Shown: positions 7,973 through 15,320 of the stretch, one piece after another
Numbering within the stretch: position 1 is the first letter of the stretch
Layout: the number at the start of each line of letters is the position of its first letter
Origin: JBFKMV01 sp041629655
Lineage (GTDB): Bacteria; Acidobacteriota; Polarisedimenticolia; Polarisedimenticolales; Polarisedimenticolaceae
Direction: 5' to 3'
Length of the DNA: 16,635 nucleotides
Assembly (NCBI GenBank): GCA_041629655.1
Contig: JBFKMV010000112.1
Span: forward strand, 1 to 16,635
Translations under genes and position numbers: made by a program
The notes under the pieces: generated by a model
Databases searched by the model: none
Told to the model about the DNA's origin: nothing
Seen by the model: the letters and a program-made list of their open reading frames with translations, nothing else

Positions 7973-9421
7973 TCAGCCCGTCTCGATCTCGCGCAGCGCG
8001 CGCTGCGCGGCACGTCGCAGGGTCTCGGCCGGACTGCGGGACAGCTCTCGCAGCAGCGGCAGGGCCTCGCGGTCCTTCCGTCGGCCGAGCTGCTCGATGG
8101 CGGTGATGCGCAGCTCGAGCTCCTTGCCCGAGCTCGCGGCCGTGCGGAGCAGCTCCAGCGCCTCCGGCGCATCGACGTTCCCCAGCGCGCGCACCGCGGC
8201 CCGGCGGACCAGCAGCTCCTCGTCCGCGAAGGCCTTGCGCAGAATCGGGACGGCCTCCGGAGTCCCGATCCGGCCGGCCGCCTCCGCGGCGACCTCGCGC
8301 ACCGCGAACGCGGGGTCCTCGACGAGGGCGCGCAGCGCGACCAGCCCCGCCGGGAGCCCGAGCTCGCCCAGCGCGATCGCGACGGCGGTGCGTACCCGAT
8401 CGGACTCGTCGCGGCTCTTCGCCGCGATCTGCGGAAGCAGGGCAGTCTCCTTGCGCTGAGCCAGCGCCAGCACCACGCCCGAGCGCACCCGCACAACCTC
8501 GTGGTCGATCAAGCCCAGCAACACCTCGGCGGCCTCCGGTGCGGGGTTCGCCCGTAGCGCGATGATCGACGTCCGCACGATCTCGAGATCCGCGTCGGTG
8601 GCGAATTTGCGCAGCAGCGGCAGTCCCGCCGCGCTGGGGCGATCGCGAAGGCCGAGCAGCACCGACTTGCGCACCAGCATCTCGCCGTCGGCGGCCAGCT
8701 TGCGCATCACCTCGCCGTGTTCCTCGACCGTTCCGAGCGTGCTGATCGCCTGCGCCACAGCGGCACGGACGGGGACCGACTTGCTCTCGACCATCCGCAC
8801 CAGCCGGGGCAGCGCCCGCGGGTCGCCCAGGGCGCGCAGGGCGTTGACGGCCGCCGTGGCGACCCCCGCGTTGGCGTCGGACGTCATCGCCAGCAGCGGC
8901 GGGACGGTCTCCGGCGTGCCGATCGCCTGCAGCGCCGCGATCGCGGTCAACCGCACGCCGGGGCTCGAGTCCGAGGTCAGCGTTCCCAGCACTCCGATGA
9001 AGCGCGGGCTGCGCGAGTCACCGATGTACGCGCCGACCTCGATCGTGGTGCCCTCGGAGGTGTGGGTCAGCAGCCAGCCGACCGGTTCCAGCACGCGATC
9101 GTCGTCCATCGCGATCAGACGGCGCGCCGCCGCGATCCGGACGTTGTCGTCCGTGTCCTCCATGGCGACCCGCGCCAGGTCCCCGAGCGCCGCGGTCCCG
9201 GCTTCCCCGGCGAGCAGGTCCGCGGCGGCGCTGCGGACCCGCGGCGACGGATGGGCGAGCGCTTCGCGGAAGGCGCGGACGGCGGGCTCACCCTGGCCCT
9301 GCAGAGCCAGCAGGCTGCTGACCGGATCCTGCGCCTCCACGGCGGGCGTCTCCTCCTGCGCCGCGGTTGGGGGCCCCGCGAGGCACAGCAGGCACAGCAG
9401 ACACACAGCGGCGTTCTTCAT
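7973..9421 (-). CDS. Exported HEAT-repeat protein
   Basis: The 482-residue protein starts at ATG 9421-9419 behind a GGGGAG site eight bases upstream. Residues 1-21 form a signal peptide (MKNAAVCLLCLLCLAG, cleavage near TAA|Q), so the protein is expected in the periplasm or outside. From about residue 33 to the end there are roughly 13 HEAT/PBS-lyase-type helical pairs of about 31 residues with the signature 'D.d..VR..A..ALG..g.peA...L', for example VRRAAVRALGNVDAPEALEL. An irregular stretch around 110-150 (THTSEGTTIEVGAYIGDSRS) breaks the pattern. HEAT solenoids are protein-binding scaffolds; no catalytic motif is visible, so a partner-binding role is inferred. It lies 34 bp behind the AraC-type gene on the same strand and is probably co-transcribed with it. 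Its stop nearly touches that of the giant gene. Confidence 0.85.
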   Translation of the reverse strand: MKNAAVCLLCLLCLAGPPTAAQEETPAVEAQDPVSSLLALQGQGEPAVRAFREALAHPSPRVRSAAADLLAGEAGTAALGDLARVAMEDTDDNVRIAAARRLIAMDDDRVLEPVGWLLTHTSEGTTIEVGAYIGDSRSPRFIGVLGTLTSDSSPGVRLTAIAALQAIGTPETVPPLLAMTSDANAGVATAAVNALRALGDPRALPRLVRMVESKSVPVRAAVAQAISTLGTVEEHGEVMRKLAADGEMLVRKSVLLGLRDRPSAAGLPLLRKFATDADLEIVRTSIIALRANPAPEAAEVLLGLIDHEVVRVRSGVVLALAQRKETALLPQIAAKSRDESDRVRTAVAIALGELGLPAGLVALRALVEDPAFAVREVAAEAAGRIGTPEAVPILRKAFADEELLVRRAAVRALGNVDAPEALELLRTAASSGKELELRITAIEQLGRRKDREALPLLRELSRSPAETLRRAAQRALREIETG

Positions 9422-9455
9422 CTCGTCGTCTCCCCGAAGGACCGATCCAAGCAGG

Positions 9456-10181
9456 TTAACAGTCGGCGGCGGCCGGCGCGAGGCGCCGCTGGACCTCCCG
9501 GGGCGACGCGTGTTCGTACTTCACGAAGTTGCGGTAGAAATCCCGGTAGTTCTGGTAGCCCACCAGGTAGGCAATCTCGGAGATGCTCCGGTCGCCCTCC
9601 GCGAGCAGCAGCAGCGCGTGCTCGAGACGCACGCGATGGATGTAGGCGGTCAGGGTCATGCCGGTCTCGCGCCGGAACAGTCGCGAGAGGTAGTTCGCCG
9701 AGACGTGCAGGACCTCCGCCACCGAGGACAGCGAAAGACGGCGGTTGTAGCGGTCGTCGATCAGTGCGCGGGCTCGCTCGACGAGCGGATGGGTCGAGCG
9801 CTCGCGCGGCGTCAGCGGCGCGAGCAGCCGCGCCAGGGTCGGAAGAAACTCCGCGCGGGCCTGCTCCGGGGTGTCGTACGCGGCGAACTGCCGGATCAGC
9901 GCACCCCGCCGGGCCTGGCACAGGGCCCCGTCGGTCGCCGGGTGGTGGACCCGCCGGTTGACCTGCTGCAGCACGTCGAGCAACAACAGCAGCGCCGGCG
10001 CGTGGTCGCGGCGCCCCCTGAGGTTCAGACCCTCGATCAACCGGCCGAAGGTGGCCCGGCAGCCCTCGAGATCGCGCTCGGCCAGGCGGCGGAAGGCAGC
10101 CGCCTCCAGGGCCGCATCAAAACCGAGGCGGTCCAGCAGCCGCGAGGGCCGGTCGACGGAGGCGAGTCGCACCTGAGCCAA
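9456..10181 (-). CDS. AraC/XylS-family transcriptional regulator
   Basis: I place the start at TTG 10181-10179, giving 241 residues, because AAGGGGGG lies 5 nt upstream. The frame stays open to 10592, but that longer form would cover its own promoter and run into the divergent gene, and its extra sequence is Pro/Arg-rich. Residues 130-236 are a canonical AraC DNA-binding domain with two helix-turn-helix units: LSLSSVAEVLHVSANYLSRL (about 149-168) and ISEIAYLVGYQNYRDFYRNF (about 200-219), followed by the SPREVQRR end. Residues 1-128 are helical and Leu/Arg-rich and recall the linker region of YesN-type response regulators, but no receiver, cupin or membrane sensor domain is present, so the signal is unknown. 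The gene probably controls itself, the HEAT gene and perhaps the divergent XRE-TPR unit. Confidence 0.85.
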   Translation of the reverse strand: MAQVRLASVDRPSRLLDRLGFDAALEAAAFRRLAERDLEGCRATFGRLIEGLNLRGRRDHAPALLLLLDVLQQVNRRVHHPATDGALCQARRGALIRQFAAYDTPEQARAEFLPTLARLLAPLTPRERSTHPLVERARALIDDRYNRRLSLSSVAEVLHVSANYLSRLFRRETGMTLTAYIHRVRLEHALLLLAEGDRSISEIAYLVGYQNYRDFYRNFVKYEHASPREVQRRLAPAAADC

Positions 10182-10203
10182 GAGATCCCCCCTTGGACGA
10201 AGC

Positions 10204-10230
10204 GTGCCAAAACCCCCTGGTGGCAGGCAC
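10204..10230 (-). promoter_or_regulatory. Inverted repeats in the AraC-type gene leader
   Basis: Two nested inverted repeats sit 23 nt upstream of the TTG start: TGCCA (10205-10209) with TGGCA (10221-10225), and GTGCC (10204-10208) with GGCAC (10226-10230). They are downstream of the predicted promoter, so they could be alternative RNA hairpins or an operator. The stems are only 5 bp, so this is tentative. Confidence 0.22.
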
Positions 10231-10269
10231 TTGGCTGTGGATTGCCGTTGCCCGCGCCCGGGCACCCAG

Positions 10270-10298
10270 AGTGTACGGTCACCCGGAGGGGGCGTCAA
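10270..10298 (-). promoter_or_regulatory. Predicted sigma70-like promoter of the AraC-HEAT unit
   Basis: Read on the minus strand there is TTGACG (10298-10293), a 17-bp spacer, and TACACT (10275-10270). This matches 5 of 6 and 4 of 6 consensus bases at ideal spacing. Transcription would begin near 10263, giving a leader of about 80 nt. The position supports the short TTG start at 10181 rather than the long open frame. Confidence 0.5.
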
Positions 10299-10301
10299 CC
10301 G

Positions 10302-10323
10302 CGGACGGATGATCCGCAGTCCG
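10302..10323. promoter_or_regulatory. Dyad between the two divergent promoters, candidate operator
   Basis: Nested inverted repeats: CGGAC (10302-10306) pairs with GTCCG (10319-10323), GCGGA (10301-10305) pairs with TCCGC (10313-10317), and CGGAT-G-ATCCG (10306-10316) forms a compact core. The site lies four bases upstream of the AraC-gene -35 box and 22 bases upstream of the XRE-gene -35 box, where a regulator could act on both promoters. Function is inferred from position only. Confidence 0.35.
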
Positions 10324-10345
10324 GCAACCCGGACCCGATCCGTCC

Positions 10346-10374
10346 TTGACCCCAGGAAAGGATTACAATACATA
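10346..10374 (+). promoter_or_regulatory. Predicted promoter of the XRE-TPR / secreted protein unit
   Basis: TTGACC (10346-10351) is followed after 17 bp by TACATA (10369-10374). A better -10 match, TACAAT at 10364-10369, overlaps it but is only 12 bp from the -35. This AT-rich patch (AAAGGATTACAATACATAG) stands out in a GC-rich region, which supports a promoter here even if the exact -10 is uncertain. The leader to the ATG would be about 40 nt. Confidence 0.5.
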
Positions 10375-10420
10375 GAGGGGAACCTCGACGGTTTACGGCT
10401 CGGGAGACTCAGGGGGGCAC

Positions 10421-11674
10421 ATGAGCCACGCGAAGCCGAAAGGGGAGGGGGAGAATCAGCGGTGGGGACGTCGTCCGACCGGTGACCACGCCGGTCCACC
10501 GGGACCGGGCCCTTCCAAGCGGCTCGGCGCGTACTTGCGGCGGCTTCGCGAGGGCTACGGGTATACGTTGCGGAAGGTGGAGGAGCGGGCACTGGCCATC
10601 GGTGAATCCATCGACAACTCGCAGTTGAGTCGCTTCGAGAAGGGCAAGGCGGTCCCGTCCTTCGACAAGCTGCGCGCGCTGGCGAAGATCTTCAACGTGT
10701 CGGTTCAGAACTTCTCCGACATCGTCGACCTCGAGGAGTTCGCGCGCTTCAAGCCCTCGGGCCAGGTCTTCGAGGATCTGCTCCGGGAGGGGACCGGCCT
10801 GTTCGCCAAGGGCGAGCACGGGCGGGCGTTCGTGACGTACGAGCGCGCGCTCGAGATCGCCGAGCGCGAGGACGGTGACGTTGCGAGCGCCGAGCGGCTG
10901 GCCGAGGCTCGCCGGCGCATGGCCGCCGCGCTCAAGGCCCTGGGCAAGCTCAGCCTGACCGAGGCCGAGTTGCGCAACATCCTCCGCGATCGCCGGAGCC
11001 TCGAGCGCCCGACGCAGCTCAAGGTGCTGCTCGAGCTGGGCTACGTCTACCGGCAGCTCGGCGACTTCTATCTCGCCTCGGTGATGGCGCGGGAATGCCT
11101 CGACCTGGCGGTGCTGGAAGGCGACCTGCGCACCCAGGCGGCGGTGTTGAACAACCTCGGCAGCATCCACCACGACGAAGGAGATTACGCGCGCGCGCTG
11201 AGCCACTTCAAGCGCTCGCTCGAGCTGCTCGATGAGCTCGGCGGCCACGCCAAGCTGCGCGTGGTCGCGCTGACCAATCTCGGCGGCTGCCTCGTTTCGG
11301 CGCGGCAGTTCGACGAGGGGACGGCCAGGCTCCGCGAGGCCTACGCGATTGCCCGCGACCGCGGCTACCGGCGGGTCGCTGCGCTGGCGATGAACCGCCT
11401 GGCCGAGGCGTACCACGGGAGCGGCGATCTGGATTCGGCGCGCCGTTATCTCGCGGAGTCGGACGCCCTGGCAACCGGCCGGGAGGAAACGTATCACGAC
11501 ATACTCTTCATGAACGCCTACATTCGTTGGAAGATGGCGCGTCAGGAGAGCAACGCGACCGCGGAAACGATCGCGTTCGGGCGACTGCGGCATTTCCGTT
11601 CCCTGATCGAGCGGAAATTCCCGGAGGTCCAGGAGTTCGACGACTACGTCGAGCGAGCTCGGAGGAGGCAGTGA
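10421..11674 (+). CDS. XRE-family HTH regulator with C-terminal TPR domain
   Basis: The 417-residue protein starts at ATG 10421 behind AGGGGGG. Residues 1-32 are a Gly/Pro-rich flexible tail. Residues 34-103 are a Cro/C1-type helix-turn-helix, from LGAYLRRLREGYGYTLRKVE through NSQLSRFEKGKAVPSFDKL to ALAKIFNVSV; the recognition helix is around NSQLSRFE. Residues about 115-385 hold at least five TPR-like helical pairs, the clearest being AAVLNNLGSIHHDEGDYARA and LELGYVYRQLGDFYLASVMA. No signal peptide is present, so it acts in the cytoplasm. XRE-TPR fusions such as the RRNPP regulators (PlcR, NprR, Rgg) use the TPR groove to bind a peptide or partner protein; whether this one does is inference. 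Its stop overlaps the start of the small secreted protein by one base, so the two are translationally coupled. Confidence 0.87.
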   Translation: MSHAKPKGEGENQRWGRRPTGDHAGPPGPGPSKRLGAYLRRLREGYGYTLRKVEERALAIGESIDNSQLSRFEKGKAVPSFDKLRALAKIFNVSVQNFSDIVDLEEFARFKPSGQVFEDLLREGTGLFAKGEHGRAFVTYERALEIAEREDGDVASAERLAEARRRMAAALKALGKLSLTEAELRNILRDRRSLERPTQLKVLLELGYVYRQLGDFYLASVMARECLDLAVLEGDLRTQAAVLNNLGSIHHDEGDYARALSHFKRSLELLDELGGHAKLRVVALTNLGGCLVSARQFDEGTARLREAYAIARDRGYRRVAALAMNRLAEAYHGSGDLDSARRYLAESDALATGREETYHDILFMNAYIRWKMARQESNATAETIAFGRLRHFRSLIERKFPEVQEFDDYVERARRRQ

Positions 11675-12366
11675 TGGGTACGCAACGTCTTTGGGGGATC
11701 CTGGTTGTCGCGGTGTGCGCGATGTTGGCCGGGGGGACCGCGGCGCGTGCCGAGGTCGCCGCCGAAGTCGATTTCGAGGGCAAGTACCTCCGGACGATCG
11801 TCATCTCGCGAGCGACGATCTCGGATCTCAATATCTGGGGTGTCGTGCTGCCGCGCGCGAACCACGTGCCGCTGAACCCGGAGGGTGATCTGAGCCGCGA
11901 CCTGTGGCCGGTCATCGTCGAAAGCAACGGCGGTCCGTTCGTGGTGTGGAGCCGTTTCACCGGGATCGACTACGACCTGGCCTGGTCACGCTGGAACGGG
12001 CCCGGCTGGCGCGAGGTCGATTGGATCGAGCCGATGCCGCGATCCGGCAACGACCTCGATCCGGATCTGACGGTGGACGAGACGGGCCGGCCGCACCTGG
12101 CGTGGTGGACGGACGAGGGCGGCCTCGGCCGGGTCTACTTCAGCATGTACCTGGACACGCGCTGGATGGGGGCCTACGGGGTCTCGGACCCGGACACCGA
12201 CAGCCGCGATCCCCGGATCACGGTCAACCGGGACGGTAGCATCACCGTCGAATTCACGACGCCCGACGGGACGCGTTCGAAGACGATCCAGATCATCTCC
12301 GGTCACTCGATCAACGACGATTTCGACCCGTTCAACAGCATGGAATCCAAGAACATGAAGCACTAG
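11674..12366 (+). CDS. Small secreted beta-rich protein (BNR/propeller-like)
   Basis: The 230-residue protein starts at ATG 11674, overlapping the upstream TGA by one base and preceded by GGAGGAGG five bases away; an open frame to 11527 would lack this signal. Residues 1-26 are a clear signal peptide (MGTQRLW, LVVAVCAMLAGG, cleavage ARA|E). The mature part shows repeating beta motifs like those of Asp-box/sialidase-type propellers: GGPFVVWSRFTGIDYDLAWS, GRPHLAWWTDEGG...VYFSMY and GSITVEFTTPDG. About three blade-like units are present, too few for a closed propeller by itself. No catalytic residues can be assigned. The tail is polar (NSMESKNMKH). Coupling to an XRE-TPR regulator suggests it is part of that regulator's output or sensing circuit, which is inference. 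Confidence 0.8.
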   Translation: MGTQRLWGILVVAVCAMLAGGTAARAEVAAEVDFEGKYLRTIVISRATISDLNIWGVVLPRANHVPLNPEGDLSRDLWPVIVESNGGPFVVWSRFTGIDYDLAWSRWNGPGWREVDWIEPMPRSGNDLDPDLTVDETGRPHLAWWTDEGGLGRVYFSMYLDTRWMGAYGVSDPDTDSRDPRITVNRDGSITVEFTTPDGTRSKTIQIISGHSINDDFDPFNSMESKNMKH

Positions 12367-12392
12367 GGGCTCCCGCCCGCCCCGGGCGGCGG

Positions 12393-12411
12393 CCCGGCTC
12401 GGCTTGCCGGG
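12393..12411 (+). terminator. Hairpin after the secreted protein gene
   Basis: CCCGGC (12393-12398) pairs with GCCGGG (12406-12411) around a 7-nt loop, 27 bases after the TAG. A smaller GCCCG-CCC-CGGGC hairpin lies just upstream. There is no T-run, so termination is only probable. It separates the regulator unit from the following operon. Confidence 0.35.
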
Positions 12412-12463
12412 TCCCTGGCCGCCGCCGCCGTGCTGCCGTAAACTACCCGCCCTTCCGCACCGA

Positions 12464-12479
12464 CGCGCGTCGACGCGCG
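12464..12479. promoter_or_regulatory. 16-bp palindrome upstream of the lipoprotein-gpsA operon
   Basis: CGCGCGTCGACGCGCG is a perfect palindrome 28 bp before the GTG start at 12508. It may be an operator or an RNA hairpin in the leader. In DNA this GC-rich, a palindrome of this size can arise by chance, so confidence is low. A nearby TAAACT (12439-12444) could be a -10 element but has no convincing -35. Confidence 0.22.
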
Positions 12480-12507
12480 CGTCCGGTGACCCGACGTGGA
12501 GAATCGA

Positions 12508-13377
12508 GTGGCGCACCGCTGGCTCGCCGACCGTCCGACGTGCCGTACGCTGGCGGCGCTGCCGCTGGCGGCCCTGCTGTCGCTGGCCGGCGCCTGCTCG
12601 CCCGGGCTGCGTCCCGGAACCGACGCGGCCGCGGCGCCGGCGGCGCTGGAGCGCGGGCGCGAGCTGTACGCCCGGGGAGCCGCGGCCTGCGGCCCGGCGC
12701 TCGTCGAGCTTGCCGGGGCCTGTGCCGAGGCGGCGAGCTGCGGCGCGGCGCTGCCGTATCTGGCCGACTGTTTCAACGCCCGGCAGCAGATGGAGCGCGG
12801 GGCCGATTTCTTCCAGCGCGTCGCGGAGCGGCACCCGCCACTGGCGGCGCGGGCGACCGGCTATCGCGGTTTCTTTCTCGAGCGCGCCGGGTACTTCGAG
12901 GAGGCGGTGGAGCACTACGAGCGCGCGTTGCAGGCGCAGCCGTGGCCGCTCTGCTCGCAATGGCTGGGCAAGCTGCTGGAGCGGATCGGTCGGCCGCGCG
13001 AGGCGGTGGAGACGCTGCGGGCGGGGCTCGCCGTGGCGCCCGACGATGCGCAGCTGCACTTCCTCCTCGGGCGGACGCTGCGGTTGAGCGGCCGCTTGAA
13101 CGAGGCGCGGGCCGAGCTGGAGCGCGCGGTCGAGCTCGATCCGGGCCACGGTTTCGCGTGGGTCAACCTGGGCCAGATCCGTGCGGCCCAGGGCGACCCG
13201 GAGCAGGCGCTGGCGGCCTGGAACCGGGCCCTCGAGGCCGACCCCGACAACATCGAGGCGCGGTTCATGCTGGCCAAGCGGGCGCTCCGCGAGGAGCGGC
13301 TGGCCGAGGTCGAGGAGCAGCTACGCGAAATCCGTCGCATCGAGGCGACCCTCGGCCGCGGGCCGCGCGAGGATTAG
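12508..13377 (+). CDS. TPR-repeat probable lipoprotein
   Basis: I start it at GTG 12508 because GGAG lies six bases upstream; an in-frame GTG at 12496 would add four residues. The product has 289 residues. The N-terminus (LAALPLAALLSLAGACSPG) is a signal sequence ending at Cys30. The lipobox AGAC is not fully canonical, so lipidation is likely but not certain. After a linker with several cysteines (about 48-75), residues about 110-275 contain five TPR units ending in the typical LDPGH/ADPDN turns, for example GFAWVNLGQIRAAQGDPEQA. TPR lipoproteins scaffold envelope complexes; the partner here is unknown. It is the first gene of a compact operon, with a 4-bp gap to the DUF502 gene. Confidence 0.82.
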   Translation: MAHRWLADRPTCRTLAALPLAALLSLAGACSPGLRPGTDAAAAPAALERGRELYARGAAACGPALVELAGACAEAASCGAALPYLADCFNARQQMERGADFFQRVAERHPPLAARATGYRGFFLERAGYFEEAVEHYERALQAQPWPLCSQWLGKLLERIGRPREAVETLRAGLAVAPDDAQLHFLLGRTLRLSGRLNEARAELERAVELDPGHGFAWVNLGQIRAAQGDPEQALAAWNRALEADPDNIEARFMLAKRALREERLAEVEEQLREIRRIEATLGRGPRED

Positions 13378-13381
13378 ACCG

Positions 13382-14083
13382 ATGCTGAGCCACGTGCGTC
13401 GCACGCTCGGGCGTGGCCTGCTGCTGGTGCTGCCGCTGCTGATCACGCTGTGGCTGCTGAGCCTGCTGTTCAACCTGGTCGACCAGCGCGTGACGCCGCT
13501 CGTGATCGGCATGCTGCGCTGGACCGAGCTGGCCTGGCTCGACCGCCCGCTGGTGCTGCGCGTGGGCGCGCCGTTGATCGGGATCGTGCTCACGGCGGCG
13601 GTGGTGTACCTGCTCGGCGCGCTGGTCAGCAACCTCGTCGGCCGGCGGGTGGTCGCCGGGATCGAGAACGGGATCCTGCGGATTCCGCTGATCAAGGGCA
13701 TCTACGGCTCGGCGCGGCAGCTGCTCGACGCGTTCAGCGTGACCGGCGCGAAGGCGTTTTCCAGCGTCGTGATCGTGGAGTACCCGCGCCGCGGGCTGTG
13801 GACCGTGGGGTTCGTGACCAGCGAGGTCGAGCACCGCATCCGCGGTGCCGTCGCCGAGGAGGCCGCGACGACCGTGGCGGTCTTCCTGCCCACGACGCCC
13901 AACCCGACGTCGGGCTGGATGCTGCTGGTGCCGCTGACCGACCTGCTGCTGCTGGACATGCCGGTCGAGGACGGGATCAAGCTCGTCGTCTCGGGGGGCA
14001 TCGTCACGCCGGAGGACCTGGGGCGGCTGGCCCGTCCGTGGCACGCCGCCCGGGGAGCGGAGCGGCGCTCGATCGGTCCCTGA
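13382..14083 (+). CDS. DUF502 family membrane protein
   Basis: The 233-residue protein starts at ATG 13382 with GAGG nine bases upstream; longer in-frame starts lie inside the lipoprotein gene. Two transmembrane helices are clear: about residues 12-33 (LLLVLPLLITLWLLSLLF) and 61-86 (PLIGIVLTAAVVYLLGALV). The conserved family block IPLIKGIYGSARQL (about 101-114) follows, then a soluble beta-rich domain with VVIVEYPRRGLWTVGFVT and PTTPNPTSGWMLLVP, both typical of DUF502 and plant COV-like proteins. Its biochemical role is unknown. The last base of its stop is the first base of the cinA start, so translation is coupled. Confidence 0.88.
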   Translation: MLSHVRRTLGRGLLLVLPLLITLWLLSLLFNLVDQRVTPLVIGMLRWTELAWLDRPLVLRVGAPLIGIVLTAAVVYLLGALVSNLVGRRVVAGIENGILRIPLIKGIYGSARQLLDAFSVTGAKAFSSVVIVEYPRRGLWTVGFVTSEVEHRIRGAVAEEAATTVAVFLPTTPNPTSGWMLLVPLTDLLLLDMPVEDGIKLVVSGGIVTPEDLGRLARPWHAARGAERRSIGP

Positions 14084-15309
14084 TGGACGCCGAGCTGATC
14101 GCCGTCGGCAGCGAGCTGCTGCGCTACGCGCGCGCCGACACGAACGGCGACTGGCTGAGCGGGCGGCTGAACCGGATCGGCGTCGAGATCCGGGGGCGGT
14201 CGATCGTCGAGGACCACGTGGAGCGCATCGCGGCGGCGGTGACGGCGGGCTTGGGCCGCGTCGAGCTGGTCGTGCTGACCGGGGGGCTGGGACCCACGGA
14301 GGACGACCGGACGCGGGAGGCCGTGGCGCGGGCGGTCGACAAACCGTTGCTGCGCGATCCGGAGATGCTGGCCCGGCTCCGCGCGGGCTACGCCGCCCGG
14401 GGCTACACGTTCCGGGAACCGCAGTCGCGCCAGGCCGATCGGCCGCAGGACGCGCGCTGGATCGCCAACCCCGTGGGTTCCGCGGCGGGATTGCTGGTCG
14501 AGCACGAGGGCCGGCTGGTGCTGGCGCTCCCCGGCGTGCCCGAGGAGATGCGAGCGACGTTCGAGGCGGCCCGGCCGGTGATCGCGGCCCGCGCCTCCCG
14601 CGTGCTGGAGCGGCGGACGTTCCGGGTCGGTGGCCGGACCGAGTCCGCGGTGGACGACGCGATCCGGGGCCTCTACGCCGGACCCGGCACCAGCCTGACG
14701 ATCCTGGTGTCCCGTGACGGCATCGAGGTGCACCTGCGCGCGGAGGGCAGCACCCCGCAGCAGGCGCGCGAGCGTCTGGAGCACCTGGACCGCGAGCTGG
14801 CGGCCCGGCTGGGCCCGGACCTCGTCGGTCGCGACGACGAGACGCTGGCCGTCGTCGTGGGCGGTCTGCTGGTGCGCCGCGGCTGGACCCTGGCCACCGC
14901 GGAGTCGTGCACGGCCGGCCTGCTGGCGGCCACCGTGACCGAGGTTCCGGGGTCGTCGGCCTGGTTCCGTGGCGGGGTCGTGGTGTACCAGGACGAGCTC
15001 AAGACTTCCCTGGCCGGTGTGGCGGCGGCCACGCTGCGCGAGCACGGCGCGGTGAGCGAGGCCGTGGCGCGCGAGCTGGCGGCGGGGGCGCGACGCGCCA
15101 CCGGGGCCGACGTCGGGATCGGGATCACCGGGGTGGCCGGACCGGGCGGCGGCAGCGCGGAGAAACCGGTGGGGCGCGTGCACCTGGCGTTGCACGATCC
15201 CGAGGGCGTCGACGCGTGGCGACTCGATCTGACCGGCGATCGGCAGCGGATCCGCCAGCGGTCGGCGGCGTCCGCGCTGGACCGGCTGCGACGGCGCCTG
15301 GCGCGCTGA
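14083..15309 (+). CDS. cinA: CinA-family protein: competence/damage-inducible domain plus NMN amidohydrolase
   Basis: The 408-residue length fits full-length CinA. The N-terminal MoaB/MogA-like domain (about 1-170) begins AELIAVGSELLRYARADTN and carries VVLTGGLGPTEDDRTREAVA and ALPGVPEEM. A linking region follows, then the C-terminal PncC-type domain (about 255-408) with TAESCTAGLLAA, including the nucleophile-type Ser275, the conserved lysine in YQDELKTSL (Lys307), and GITGVAGPGGGSAEKPVG. The family hydrolyses nicotinamide mononucleotide to nicotinate mononucleotide in pyridine nucleotide salvage, and the N-terminal domain of some members acts on ADP-ribose. All main motifs are intact. The start overlaps the DUF502 stop by one base; thpR follows after 11 bp. 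It is a cytoplasmic enzyme. Confidence 0.95.
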   Translation: MDAELIAVGSELLRYARADTNGDWLSGRLNRIGVEIRGRSIVEDHVERIAAAVTAGLGRVELVVLTGGLGPTEDDRTREAVARAVDKPLLRDPEMLARLRAGYAARGYTFREPQSRQADRPQDARWIANPVGSAAGLLVEHEGRLVLALPGVPEEMRATFEAARPVIAARASRVLERRTFRVGGRTESAVDDAIRGLYAGPGTSLTILVSRDGIEVHLRAEGSTPQQARERLEHLDRELAARLGPDLVGRDDETLAVVVGGLLVRRGWTLATAESCTAGLLAATVTEVPGSSAWFRGGVVVYQDELKTSLAGVAAATLREHGAVSEAVARELAAGARRATGADVGIGITGVAGPGGGSAEKPVGRVHLALHDPEGVDAWRLDLTGDRQRIRQRSAASALDRLRRRLAR

Positions 15310-15320
15310 AGGGAGGGCGC

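Noticed and set aside
8562..10349. A 595-codon plus-strand open frame opposite the HEAT and AraC-type genes
   Set aside because: It is Ser/Arg-rich without any domain, while both minus-strand genes show family motifs and ribosome sites.
10182..10592. A longer N-terminus for the AraC-type regulator
   Set aside because: It would cover the predicted promoter and overlap the divergent XRE-TPR gene by about 170 bp. The added residues look like translated non-coding DNA, and a good ribosome site precedes TTG 10181.
11527..11673. An upstream extension of the small secreted protein
   Set aside because: It lies within the XRE-TPR gene, would bury the signal peptide 49 residues in, and ignores the GGAGGAGG site before ATG 11674.
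12486..13388. A second plus-strand frame of 300 codons over the TPR lipoprotein gene
   Set aside because: It is a Gly/Arg/Ala-rich shadow frame. The chosen frame has the signal sequence and five TPR units.
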